Positions 28,046 through 36,134 of a stretch of DNA of 64,000 bases are shown here, piece by piece (position 1 is the stretch's first letter; the number at the start of each line of letters is the position of its first letter). The stretch is from contig JBJKUR010000008.1 in assembly GCA_045563055.1 (NCBI GenBank), forward strand, positions 1-64,000. Reading direction: 5' to 3'. Position numbers and translations under genes: made by a program. The notes beneath the pieces are model-generated. The model was given only the letters and a program-made list of their open reading frames with translations. It was not told the origin of the DNA and ran no database searches. The DNA comes from Methylaequor sp045563055 (GTDB lineage Bacteria > Pseudomonadota > Alphaproteobacteria > Methylaequorales > Methylaequoraceae).

Positions 28046-28465
28046 TCATTTATGAATTACTTTAAATAGGTTTCCGACTATCGGAAAATTACAATAAAAA
28101 TTTCTTCCACTGTCCCAGTAATCCTCATGTCGGATAACAAAATTATCTTTGACTTCTATTTCACTTAACCCAAAAAATTGGATTTTTTTTTTCAAAAACT
28201 CACACGAAAATTTCCACTTAACAATTTTTAATTCTCTATTTTTGGTTTTGTAAATGATCTTAAAATTAGGATTTTTTAACTTTTTGAACATATACCTAAG
28301 CATTGAGTTAACTTTATATTTGCCAACCAACTTATTAAATGGGTCTATAAAAATTATTTTATCTGACATGCAGCTTAGAAGTTCATCTATATTATTTTCA
28401 TCAAGATTCTCAAAACACTCGATGTATTTTTGAAAGATATCAACCATTCTTTTTCTGCTTAACAA
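28046..28465 (-). CDS. NTF2/SnoaL-like protein
   Basis: A 139-residue alpha+beta protein with the SnoaL-like/NTF2 pattern: an N-terminal helix pair (FQKYIECFENLDENNIDEL), IIFIDPFNKLVGKYKVNSML, and beta strands ending in HEDYWDSGRNFY. It overlaps the SDR gene upstream by 26 bases. This NTF2-like/SDR pair is commonly found with the Cfa cluster in alphaproteobacteria. It could be an isomerase or lipid-binding protein; no catalytic residues are certain. Confidence 0.75.
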   Translation of the reverse strand: MLSRKRMVDIFQKYIECFENLDENNIDELLSCMSDKIIFIDPFNKLVGKYKVNSMLRYMFKKLKNPNFKIIYKTKNRELKIVKWKFSCEFLKKKIQFFGLSEIEVKDNFVIRHEDYWDSGRNFYCNFPIVGNLFKVIHK

Positions 28466-29210
28466 AATATTTTATTAAAAAAAAATAAATTGACGAGGGT
28501 AGAAGATTCATTATTTTCATTGGAATAATTAATTTTTTGGGGAAAGAAATTTCAAAGGTATTTGAAAAAAGTTTTTGAGTAATTATTTCTGCAGCTTTTT
28601 CAGCAGTCATTAAAAAGGGCATTTCGAAATTATTTTTATCAGTCATGGCTGTCTTAACGAAACCTGGATGTATAACCTGAACCTTTATCTTAAATTTGTC
28701 ATATTCGATTTTAAGTGTTTCTGCTAGAAATGTTAGGGCTGACTTAGTTACCCCATATATTCCAGCTCCTGGTAAACCTCTAAATCCTGCTGGGGATGAC
28801 ATAAAGACCAAGTGACCTTTGCTCTCCTTCTTCATATTTTCTAATACAGGAGCAAAACAGTATATAGGACCCAGTATATTTATATCTAATATCTTCTTAA
28901 TTTCTCGTGGTTTCATAACATCAAGAGAGCCAGGGCTATATGTTGCTGCATTTAGAATAATAATGTCAATAAACCCGAACTTTCCCATGATTATCCTGGA
29001 TACATCTTTACATTTTTTTGGGTTTGTTACATCAAGTCTTATCGGAAAGATAGTTTTTGGAGAATATTTTTTAACCTCATTTAGTTTTTCTATTCTTCGG
29101 CCACTAATTACGACATTAAAGTTTCTATCAGAAAATTTTTTTGCCAATTCTTTTCCAATTCCAGTTCCACCACCTGTTATCCATATTACTTTTTTTTTAT
29201 TTTGAATCAT
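28440..29210 (-). CDS. Short-chain dehydrogenase/reductase
   Basis: A 256-residue classical SDR. The NAD(P)-binding motif is WITGGGTGIGKELAKKF, followed by VVISGRRIEKL, IILNAATYSPGS (NAG equivalent), VFMSSPAGFRGLPGAGIYGVT and the catalytic Y-x3-K (YGVTKSAL), then VQVIHPGFVKTAMT. The Arg after the first strand (SGRR) favours NADPH. It has a hydrophobic C-terminal tail (LLPSSIYFFLIKYFV) that may bind the membrane, consistent with a lipid substrate. It overlaps the DUF6134 gene by 14 bases and the NTF2-like gene by 26. Confidence 0.9.
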   Translation of the reverse strand: MIQNKKKVIWITGGGTGIGKELAKKFSDRNFNVVISGRRIEKLNEVKKYSPKTIFPIRLDVTNPKKCKDVSRIIMGKFGFIDIIILNAATYSPGSLDVMKPREIKKILDINILGPIYCFAPVLENMKKESKGHLVFMSSPAGFRGLPGAGIYGVTKSALTFLAETLKIEYDKFKIKVQVIHPGFVKTAMTDKNNFEMPFLMTAEKAAEIITQKLFSNTFEISFPKKLIIPMKIMNLLPSSIYFFLIKYFVKQKKNG

Positions 29211-29862
29211 GTTGTTCTAGAATGTATTCAATTTTACTGCTATCTTTTACAAATATCATTTTTACCCATCTGTCTTCTTGATCATACCATAAATCAATAT
29301 CTACATCCTCCCCTGAACTTTCTTTTCCTATCAATTTAAAATGGTCTGCTAACAATGAATCATTATAAATAAGATCTTGACCGATGTAAGAGACTGTAAA
29401 ATATAGATCACTACAATCTTGAGTATTCAAAGCATTTACAAGGTTATTTTCAACAATTTTTTTATTCCAATAACTTGTTGGAACTGGTGAGGTTTGTAAT
29501 AGCCTTTTCCCAAATGATCCATTCACTTGATAACTATCGTTTATCCTCTTATAGTTGCAATCTAAAATTTCTCCATTTTTATTTGTTTTCGTATTTAGCT
29601 GGAATAGAGAATTATCCCTCCAAAGTTCGATATTTTGGTGAGAGTACTCGTATAGGGTTAGCCCAAGAAAGCTAACCTTAAATTCTATATTAATCTTTGA
29701 TTCAATAAAATCCTCATTTTTGGTAAAATTTAATTTGTGATAACCAATTTTACTATCATTCCTGTAAACGTTAAACATAATGTCTTTAAGATAAAGTTCT
29801 CTTGATATTTCCGTATTACTGGAATAAAGGATGGACAGCAAAAAAAGTAGAGTTTTTAACAC
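29197..29862 (-). CDS. DUF6134-like secreted protein
   Basis: A 221-residue protein with a hydrophobic N-terminal signal (LKTLLFLLSILYS) and a beta-rich mature part. Family-like stretches are FNVYRNDSKIGYHKLNF, YEYSHQNIELWRDNSLFQLN, TKTNKNGEILDC, the VPTSYWNKKIV segment and the tail DIDLWYDQEDRWVKMIFVKD. This matches proteins annotated DUF6134, which accompany the Cfa cluster; a lipid-binding beta-barrel-like fold is plausible but unproven. It is the first gene of the minus-strand unit that also contains the SDR and NTF2-like genes. Confidence 0.7.
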   Translation of the reverse strand: MLKTLLFLLSILYSSNTEISRELYLKDIMFNVYRNDSKIGYHKLNFTKNEDFIESKINIEFKVSFLGLTLYEYSHQNIELWRDNSLFQLNTKTNKNGEILDCNYKRINDSYQVNGSFGKRLLQTSPVPTSYWNKKIVENNLVNALNTQDCSDLYFTVSYIGQDLIYNDSLLADHFKLIGKESSGEDVDIDLWYDQEDRWVKMIFVKDSSKIEYILEQHDSK

Positions 29863-29881
29863 TTAAGGGAATCTGAAAGCT

Positions 29882-29917
29882 AGTTAGTCAGCGTGAAGTT
29901 TTTAAAGCTGACTAACT
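29882..29917 (-). terminator. 11-bp inverted repeat downstream of the BI-1 gene
   Basis: AGTTAGTCAGC and GCTGACTAACT form a perfect 11-bp stem with a 14-base loop, 13 bases after the BI-1 stop codon. The position fits a transcription end for BI-1 on the minus strand, but the T-rich tail lies on the plus-strand side (TTGTTTCTTATTTATT). It might therefore work better for antisense transcripts or be an mRNA 3' stabiliser. Confidence 0.5.
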
Positions 29918-29930
29918 TGTTTCTTATTTA

Positions 29931-30662
29931 TTATCTTCTTTGGCCAAAGAGTTGAATAAGCATGATAAATAGATTGATGAAGTCTAAATATAGGGTTAAA
30001 GCTCCCATTATTGCCTTTTTACCCTCATTGCCAGTTCCATCGAAATACATAGCTTTAATTCTTTGGGTATCGTAAGCAGTTAAACCAGCAAATACCAATA
30101 CACCTATTACGGATATTGCAAATTGAAGCGCAGTACTTGAGACAAATATATTTACGATAGATGCTATTACGATTCCTATCAATCCAATAAACAAGAAAGA
30201 TCCCCAACCGGACAGATCTTTTTTTGTTGTATAGCCGTAAAGACTTAAAGCACCAAAAGCCCCTGCAGATATAAAGAAAACTCTAGCAACTGATTCTCCA
30301 GTATATTGAATGAAAATTGATGATAGAGATAAGCCCATTACAGATGCAAAAGCCCAAAATAATATTTGAACTGTACCTTCTTTCATTCTCGCTATTCCCA
30401 TATTTAAGGCTATTATAAAGCCAAGTGGCGCAAGCATAATTACAAACGCTAATGGAGAACCGTAGATTGCTGCTCCAAATGAAGTGTAAGTATTAGTTGA
30501 AAAGTTGAAAGCTAGTGTAGACGTCAGGTGGGCAATGACACCAGTAAGCGCCAAGCCAACTGCCATAAAAGAATAGACTTTATTCATATAAGCCCTAAGA
30601 CCTAAATCTATGTCAATTGACGTTGATTTAGTCTTTACTTCTCTTTCATAGTCGTAAGCCAT
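29931..30662 (-). CDS. Bax inhibitor-1/YccA-family membrane protein
   Basis: A 243-residue inner-membrane protein with seven hydrophobic segments, of the BI-1/TMBIM family. It begins with a short hydrophilic stretch, then LRAYMNKVYSFMAVGLALTG, APLGFIIALNMGIARMKEG, and the conserved end AYDTQRIKAMYFDGTGNEGK then LTLYLDFINLFIMLIQLFGQ, where the two Asp of the family's Ca2+/pH-sensing pair lie. Family members (YbhL, YccA, BsYetJ) modulate FtsH or leak cations. It stands alone, flanked by a promoter-like region and a hairpin. Confidence 0.92.
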   Translation of the reverse strand: MAYDYEREVKTKSTSIDIDLGLRAYMNKVYSFMAVGLALTGVIAHLTSTLAFNFSTNTYTSFGAAIYGSPLAFVIMLAPLGFIIALNMGIARMKEGTVQILFWAFASVMGLSLSSIFIQYTGESVARVFFISAGAFGALSLYGYTTKKDLSGWGSFLFIGLIGIVIASIVNIFVSSTALQFAISVIGVLVFAGLTAYDTQRIKAMYFDGTGNEGKKAIMGALTLYLDFINLFIMLIQLFGQRR

Positions 30663-30667
30663 TTTTA

Positions 30668-30704
30668 AACTCCTTATTTAAATGTTTACATATAGTATAT
30701 TATA
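30668..30704 (-). promoter_or_regulatory. Putative promoter -10 and ribosome-binding site for the BI-1 gene
   Basis: Reading the minus strand, a consensus TATAAT (30699-30704) lies 37 bases before the ATG, and a strong Shine-Dalgarno TAAGGAGTTT (30668-30677) sits just upstream of the start. The -35 region at the expected distance is only weakly matched (TTTTAA). The same 104-base gap must also contain the promoter of the divergent aldo/keto reductase gene. Confidence 0.45.
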
Positions 30705-30766
30705 CTACTATTATTTAATACTTAAAATATGTTACAAAATTTATAAATCAAGAATTTTATTGAATT

Positions 30767-31807
30767 ATGAAATATAGAAAACTAGGAAATACAGATATTG
30801 ATGTAAGTTTGATATGCCTTGGAACCATGACCTGGGGAGAACAAAATACTCAGGAAGAAGGATTTGAGCAAATGGACCTAGCAGTATCAAAAGGCGTAAA
30901 TTTTTTTGATACGGCAGAGCTTTATCCTGTACCACCACGAAAGGAAACATGGGGTGAGACAGAGAAAATTATTGGTAACTGGCTGGAAACTAGGAAATGT
31001 AGGGATAAGGTGGTGATTGCAACTAAAGTAGTTGGAAGGTCAGGAATGAAGTGGTTCAGACACAAAGAGACAAGACTAAATAGAGAGCAAATTAATGAAG
31101 CCATCAATGGAAGCTTGAAAAGACTAAAAACAGATTACATAGACCTTTACCAATTACATTGGCCTGACAGAAAATCGAATTTTTTTGGAAAACTTGGTTT
31201 TCAAAATGAAAAAGAAGAAGATTTTATTGATATAAAAGATCAGTTGGAAATTTTATCTGAAAATGTAAAAAGTGGAAAAATTAGATATATTGGTCTTTCT
31301 AATGAAACACCATGGGGCTTAATGAAATTTCTCTCGTTAGCTGAAAAATTTGATTTACCAAGGGTTATATCGGTACAGAATCCTTACTCTCTTTTAAATA
31401 GAAGTTATGAAGTTGGAATGTCAGAAATCTCTATAAGAGAAAAATGTGGATTGCTAGCTTATTCGCCTCTTGCATTTGGTATGTTAACCGGAAAATATGA
31501 TAATGGTGAGAAGCCAGAAGGAGCAAGACTTACAATATATGCAGATAAGTATACAAGGTACACAAAACCTAAAGGTCTTGAATATTCAAAAAAATTTAAT
31601 GATTTAGCGAGGGAAATTGATATGAAACCAGCAGATATGGCGTTAGGTTTTGTTAACTCAAGAGATTTTTTAACAAGTAACATTATAGGTGCGACGAACG
31701 TAAAACAACTAGAAGAAAACATCGATTCATTTAATATAAAACTACCAGACGATATTTTAACTAGGATTGAAAACATCCATGATCAAAATCCATATCCTTG
31801 TCCATAA
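30767..31807 (+). CDS. Aldo/keto reductase (Tas-like)
   Basis: A 346-residue NADP(H)-dependent aldo/keto reductase of the Tas type. The N-terminus MKYRKLGNTDIDVSLICLGT is followed by TWGEQNT, the catalytic NFFDTAELYPVPPR (Asp and Tyr), VVIATKVVG (Lys), LYQLHWPDRKSNFFG (His), IRYIGLSNETPWGLMKF, LAYSPLAFGMLTGKY, and the NADP-contacting NIIGATNVKQLEENIDSF. The physiological substrate is unknown. It is monocistronic, divergent from BI-1 and convergent with the EamA transporter gene, from which one base separates it. Confidence 0.93.
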   Translation: MKYRKLGNTDIDVSLICLGTMTWGEQNTQEEGFEQMDLAVSKGVNFFDTAELYPVPPRKETWGETEKIIGNWLETRKCRDKVVIATKVVGRSGMKWFRHKETRLNREQINEAINGSLKRLKTDYIDLYQLHWPDRKSNFFGKLGFQNEKEEDFIDIKDQLEILSENVKSGKIRYIGLSNETPWGLMKFLSLAEKFDLPRVISVQNPYSLLNRSYEVGMSEISIREKCGLLAYSPLAFGMLTGKYDNGEKPEGARLTIYADKYTRYTKPKGLEYSKKFNDLAREIDMKPADMALGFVNSRDFLTSNIIGATNVKQLEENIDSFNIKLPDDILTRIENIHDQNPYPCP

Positions 31808-31808
31808 G

Positions 31809-32648
31809 TTATTTCTTCTGTATTTTAAATGTAGTTAAAATTACCAGTAAAATTCCTAATAATCCAAACATCCCAATTTTTTCATCGAAAAATAAAAAAC
31901 CTAAAATTGAAGAAAATATAATTCTTGTATAACTCAGAATCACAATATTATTAGTTTTGAAATTTTTATATGATTCTGTGTTAAAAAATTGACCAAGCAA
32001 AGCGGTCACTGTAATTAAAAAATAACTTATTGTTGAAAAGTCTAATTGTAAGGAAATATTATTTCTTAAAAAAATAAAAAAAACTAATGTAGATATAACG
32101 GATTGGTATAAGAGTATTGTAATTGTTTCTTCTCTTTTACTCAGATAAGAAATTGAAATTATACCTCCAGCAACACAAATAGCTGAAAATAAGGACATGT
32201 AAACTCCTACACCTTCGCTAATCTGATTCGGATTAGTTATTAATAATATTCCTAGAAATCCTAAAATAATTAGAAGAAAAGTTTTAATAGATAGTTTTTC
32301 TGAGAGAAAAAAAATTGAAAGAATACAAGTAAAAAAAACTTTCGAAAATCCAATTGTGCTCGCCTGAGCAAGTGTTAGGTATATTAATGATTTGTATCCA
32401 TAATACATTGCCAATATTCCACAAAGAGATCTAATTAGATGAACTTTTAAGTTTTTTGTGACTATCATGCTTAAAAATTTTTTTTCACTGAATAGAATTA
32501 TGATTAATAAAATTAATGAGCCCATAAAAGATCGATAGAAGACAATATTTTCTATACTTCCAGAAGATAAAGATGACTTGATTTGAACTCCTAGAAGAGA
32601 AAAAAAAAAACAACTAATTATTTGGTAATATGGTTTTATCTTTTTCAT
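31809..32648 (-). CDS. EamA/DMT-superfamily permease (second of a pair)
   Basis: A 279-residue protein with ten predicted membrane helices in two EamA repeats. Each half ends in the usual pattern: VFFTCILSIFFLSEKLSIKT in the first and IIFSSILGFLFFDEKIGMFG in the second. Substrates of this family are metabolites such as amino acids, purines or carnitine, and none can be chosen here. It overlaps the neighbouring homologous permease gene upstream by 35 bases, so both are translated from one mRNA. The pair may be a duplication or may work as a heterodimer. Confidence 0.9.
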   Translation of the reverse strand: MKKIKPYYQIISCFFFSLLGVQIKSSLSSGSIENIVFYRSFMGSLILLIIILFSEKKFLSMIVTKNLKVHLIRSLCGILAMYYGYKSLIYLTLAQASTIGFSKVFFTCILSIFFLSEKLSIKTFLLIILGFLGILLITNPNQISEGVGVYMSLFSAICVAGGIISISYLSKREETITILLYQSVISTLVFFIFLRNNISLQLDFSTISYFLITVTALLGQFFNTESYKNFKTNNIVILSYTRIIFSSILGFLFFDEKIGMFGLLGILLVILTTFKIQKK

Positions 32649-33480
32649 TTCTCTTTATGTCCATTGCCATTAAATTCACACAAGCTATTAAGCCACTCCC
32701 ACATAATAAAGTTATTAAATCAATTTTTTCATCAAAAAAAATAAATCCAAGTATTGAAGTAAAGATTAATTTTGAAAAATCAAAAGGCATCAAATTTGTC
32801 AATTTTGAGTCACTTAAAGCTTTTGTCCAGCAGAAATTCCCTGCTGTTGCAATCAGAGCTATCAATATGAGCAATACAAATACATCTAAATTCTGAGGAG
32901 TTATCCAAACTTTAGTGGCCGGTATTAACGTTATTGGTGTCATTAATAATACCATGCTAAACATAAGTATTAAAACTGATTCACTCTCCGATATCTTCTT
33001 CACTAGAAGCGCAGCTATAGCATGAGTCATTGCAGCTATGAGAGCAAATACTACACCAGGTTTAATTTCCAGGTCTGGGCGTAACAAAATTAAAGTGAGT
33101 ATAAATCCCAAAGAAATCATTGATCGATTAAATGTAGAAGTTTTTTCCTTGAAGAAAATTATTCCTCCAACGTAGATGAACAATGGGGTGCTAAAACTTA
33201 TTGCCATAGCCTGAGATATTGGAATTAAAGTGTAGGACCAAAAAAGTAATATCATAGTGACACCTCCGAACATCGCTCTGAGAATTAACAACTTTATATT
33301 GCTTTTTTTGTTTATGATTTTTCTTACACTTAGAATAAAAGGTAATAAGATAATTACACTTATAAAATTTCTAAAGAAAGCTTGTTCAAATGGATGAATA
33401 AATTGCGAGCAAAGCTTTATGATTACAGCTAAAACTGAAAATAAAAAGCAAGAAAAAATAAGAAGTAGTATCGGAAACAT
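32614..33480 (-). CDS. EamA/DMT-superfamily permease (first of a pair)
   Basis: A 288-residue ten-helix permease with two EamA repeats. The first ends SFSTPLFIYVGGIIFFKEKT and the second LIFTSILGFIFFDEKIDLIT, nearly identical in the last motif to the downstream permease. The N-terminal HPFEQAFFRNFISVIILLPF is typical of the S-adenosylmethionine/RhaT-like drug-metabolite group. It starts 39 bases from the divergent IalB-like gene, so the promoters of both overlap in a short A/T-rich spacer. Transport substrate unknown. Confidence 0.9.
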   Translation of the reverse strand: MFPILLLIFSCFLFSVLAVIIKLCSQFIHPFEQAFFRNFISVIILLPFILSVRKIINKKSNIKLLILRAMFGGVTMILLFWSYTLIPISQAMAISFSTPLFIYVGGIIFFKEKTSTFNRSMISLGFILTLILLRPDLEIKPGVVFALIAAMTHAIAALLVKKISESESVLILMFSMVLLMTPITLIPATKVWITPQNLDVFVLLILIALIATAGNFCWTKALSDSKLTNLMPFDFSKLIFTSILGFIFFDEKIDLITLLCGSGLIACVNLMAMDIKRNEKDKTILPNN

Positions 33481-33519
33481 ATTTTTTGAATTATAGCCTC
33501 TTGCAATTTATTTGCTAAT

Positions 33520-34044
33520 ATGTCAATAAAAATAATGAATTTAAAAAAAACATTCCTCCTTACTGTAATTTTCCTTATGGTATTTAACCCGATCAATATT
33601 TTATCAAAAGAATTAGCAAAATTTAATGACTGGAGTGCCTATGCGGAGGGAGAGGGAAAAAACCTCGCTTGTATGGCTGTTTCAAAGCCCAAAAAATCAG
33701 AAGGCAACTACAAAAGAAGAGGAGAAGTTTTTGCAGTCATTACACATTTACCAAGTCAAAATAAATGGAATGAATTTAGTATCATTGCTGGGTACAACTT
33801 TAAGGCTGATAGTAATCCAGAAGTGATAATTGGTGATGCAAAATTTCAGTTATTCACGTCAGGGTCTCGAGCTTGGAGTTTTAGTCCACCTGACGATGAA
33901 AAAATAATTAAATTTCTAAAATCTTCAATGAAAATGAAGGTAATAGGAACATCAACAAGAGGGACAATTACAACAGATACGTATTCTTTAATCGGGTTTA
34001 GCAAGGCATATCAAAAAATAAATGAAGCTTGCCAGAAGAAATAA
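33520..34044 (+). CDS. Invasion-associated locus B (IalB) family protein
   Basis: A 174-residue secreted protein with a signal peptide over residues 8-30 (KKTFLLTVIFLMVFNPINIL). The mature part shows the IalB family layout: FNDWSAYAEGEGKNLACMAV, SKPKKSEGNYKRRGEVFAVI, SIIAGYNFK, FQLFTSGSRAWSF, and TSTRGTITTDTYSLIGFSKA with a final Cys (EACQKK). The Cys pair probably forms a disulfide. Despite the name taken from Bartonella, these proteins are widespread in free-living alphaproteobacteria and their role is unclear. It lies just before argG (8 bases to the preferred ATG). Confidence 0.88.
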   Translation: MSIKIMNLKKTFLLTVIFLMVFNPINILSKELAKFNDWSAYAEGEGKNLACMAVSKPKKSEGNYKRRGEVFAVITHLPSQNKWNEFSIIAGYNFKADSNPEVIIGDAKFQLFTSGSRAWSFSPPDDEKIIKFLKSSMKMKVIGTSTRGTITTDTYSLIGFSKAYQKINEACQKK

Positions 34045-34052
34045 TAAGAAAG

Positions 34053-35255
34053 ATGGGAAATAAAGATAAAGTTGTTCTTGCCTATTCTGGAGGATTAGAC
34101 ACATCCATTATATTGAAGTGGCTTCAAAATGAAAAGGACCTGGAAGTAGTTACCTTTACTGCTGATATAGGGCAAGGGAATGAGATTGAAGAAGCTAAGA
34201 AAAATGCAATTAAGTTAGGCGTAAGCGAGATATTTGTTGAAGACTTAAAGAATGAATTTGTCAGGGATTATGTTTTTCCTATGTTCCGAGCAAATCCACT
34301 TTATGAAGGTTATTATCTTTTAGGAACATCAATTGCTAGACCTTTAATTGCTTTGAAACAATTAGAAATTGCAGAAAAAGTGGGTGCAAAATATGTTTCT
34401 CATGGATCGACAGGAAAAGGAAATGATCAGGTCAGATTTGAACTAGGGTATTACGCTAATAATCCAAAGATCAAGGTTATTGCACCATGGAGAGAATGGG
34501 ACCTTAAATCACGAAATGATCTAATAGAATACGCCAAAAAGTTCAATATCCCTATACCAAAAAAAAAAATTGAGGAACCTCCTTATTCTATGGATGCTAA
34601 TATTCTGCATACTTCATATGAAGGCAAAGTATTAGAAGATCCTTGGCAAGAACCTGATGAAGGAATGTATACAAGAACAAAGTCCTGCGAGGATTCTCCA
34701 GACCAACCAACTTTTATTTCAATTGAATTCAAATCAGGTGATCCGATCTCTGTAAATGGCAAGAAATTGTCGCCTGCAAATTTACTCAGCACATTAAATG
34801 AAATAGGGGGGAGAAACGGAGTTGGAAGGATAGATATTGTTGAGAATAGATTCATTGGAATGAAATCTAGAGGGGTTTATGAAACTCCTGGAGGAGAAAT
34901 TTTGTTAGTTGCAAGAAGGGCAATTGAAAGCTTAACTCTAGATAAATCTGCAGCGCACCTTAAAGATGAAATAATGCCTAAATATGCAGAGCTGATTTAT
35001 AATGGATTCTGGTTCTCTCCTGAGAGGAAGATGCTTCAATCGTTGATAGATGATTCTCAAAAAAATGTTGATGGATCGGTTAAATTGAAAATTTACAAAG
35101 GAAATGTTATAATCCAAGGTAGAAAATCAGATAGTTCACTATATTCTAGCGGTATGGCAACGTTTGAAGAAGATTATGTTTACGATCAAACTGATGCTGA
35201 AGGTTTTATAAAACTAAATGCCTTAAGACTTAAATTACTCAAGGACAGAGGTTAA
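34053..35255 (+). CDS. argG: Argininosuccinate synthase
   Basis: ArgG joins citrulline and aspartate with ATP in arginine synthesis. The N-terminal ATP-pyrophosphatase motif is VVLAYSGGLDTSIILKWLQ. Further signatures are FTADIGQG, GTSIARPLIALKQLEIA, YVSHGSTGKGNDQVRFELGY, IAPWREWDLKSR, YSMDANILHTSYEGKVLEDP, and RRAIESLTLDKSAAHLKDE. I chose the ATG at 34053 (400 residues) because it puts MGNKDKVVLAYSGG at the usual distance. An in-frame TTG at 34029 would overlap the upstream gene. It converges on folD, and the ends overlap by 21 bases. Confidence 0.97.
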   Translation: MGNKDKVVLAYSGGLDTSIILKWLQNEKDLEVVTFTADIGQGNEIEEAKKNAIKLGVSEIFVEDLKNEFVRDYVFPMFRANPLYEGYYLLGTSIARPLIALKQLEIAEKVGAKYVSHGSTGKGNDQVRFELGYYANNPKIKVIAPWREWDLKSRNDLIEYAKKFNIPIPKKKIEEPPYSMDANILHTSYEGKVLEDPWQEPDEGMYTRTKSCEDSPDQPTFISIEFKSGDPISVNGKKLSPANLLSTLNEIGGRNGVGRIDIVENRFIGMKSRGVYETPGGEILLVARRAIESLTLDKSAAHLKDEIMPKYAELIYNGFWFSPERKMLQSLIDDSQKNVDGSVKLKIYKGNVIIQGRKSDSSLYSSGMATFEEDYVYDQTDAEGFIKLNALRLKLLKDRG

Positions 35256-36134
35256 ATCGGGAGTTTCTAGACCGAACTGTGGGTATGAGGCCATAAGCGT
35301 GTTGAGTAACAAACAAGCTATAGTCATAGGTCCTACACCACCTGGTACTGGAGTGATTTTTTCACAAACATCTATGCAATCTTCATAATCAACATCACCG
35401 ACCAAAATTTTCTTATTATTTTTCTCTATTCTATTAATTCCTACATCAATTATTATAGCATTATTCTTGACCCAGTTTTTTTTAACCATCTCTGGTATTC
35501 CAACTGCAGCAATAATTATGTCTGCATCTTTGCATACTGAAGGAAGGTCCTTTGTCCTTGAATGACATATGGTAACGGTTGCATTCATTCCTAACAATAA
35601 TGCGGCCATTGGCTTTCCGACTATATTTGATCTCCCAATTATAACGGCATGTTTTCCTGAAAGATCATTGGAAATACTCTTTATTAATATACTGCAGCCC
35701 AATGGTGTGCAAGGGACAAGTGAGTTTAATCCAGACCATAATTTTCCTACGTTTTGGGCATGAAAACCATCAACATCTTTTTCAGGTTTTATGCTGTCTA
35801 GAACTTTATCAGAATCTATATGTTTAGGTAAAGGTAGTTGTACGAGTATTCCTTGAACGCTATTATCAGAATTAAGTTTACTCACTATTTCAAGTAACTT
35901 TTTCTCAGAGATGTCTTCGCTAAATTTATGTTCAATAGAATTAAAACCAACTTCTTTTGTTTTCTCTATTTTGTTTTTCACATATACCCTGCTAGCTGGG
36001 TTTTCTCCAACTAAAACGACTGCTAACCCAGGTGTCTTGCCTGTCTGACTTTTAAGTTTATCTCCAAGTATCTTTATTTTCTGTCTAATTTGTGAAGATA
36101 CTATTTTACCATCTATTATTTTATTTTCATTCAT
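35235..36134 (-). CDS. folD: Methylenetetrahydrofolate dehydrogenase / methenyl-THF cyclohydrolase
   Basis: FolD interconverts methylene-, methenyl- and 10-formyl-tetrahydrofolate with NADP in the cytoplasm, feeding purine synthesis (PurH uses 10-formyl-THF). The 299-residue length is normal. Motifs are LAVVLVGENPASRVYVKNKI (Y and K are catalytic), VQGILVQLPLPKHID, KPEKDVDGFHAQNVGKLW, PCTPLGCSILI, AVIIGRSNIVGKPMAALLL, TVTICHSRTKDL and KITPVPGGVGPMTIACLL. Its ATG is separated by no free bases from the stop of the YggT gene upstream. Confidence 0.97.
   Translation of the reverse strand: MNENKIIDGKIVSSQIRQKIKILGDKLKSQTGKTPGLAVVLVGENPASRVYVKNKIEKTKEVGFNSIEHKFSEDISEKKLLEIVSKLNSDNSVQGILVQLPLPKHIDSDKVLDSIKPEKDVDGFHAQNVGKLWSGLNSLVPCTPLGCSILIKSISNDLSGKHAVIIGRSNIVGKPMAALLLGMNATVTICHSRTKDLPSVCKDADIIIAAVGIPEMVKKNWVKNNAIIIDVGINRIEKNNKKILVGDVDYEDCIDVCEKITPVPGGVGPMTIACLLLNTLMASYPQFGLETPDLTSVLE

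Noticed and set aside
28071..28086. TTTCCG-ACTAT-CGGAAA hairpin near the DUF3833/NTF2-like junction
   Set aside because: It falls inside the NTF2-like coding sequence, the stem is only about six pairs, and no T tract follows, so I do not call it a terminator.
28819..29205. 128-codon plus-strand frame opposite the SDR gene
   Set aside because: It mirrors the SDR coding sequence with its full set of catalytic motifs; no independent start signal or recognisable protein.
34029..34052. Eight-codon N-terminal extension of argG from a TTG
   Set aside because: It overlaps the upstream IalB-like gene by 16 bases, while the ATG at 34053 gives the normal family start just before VVLAYSGGLDTS.
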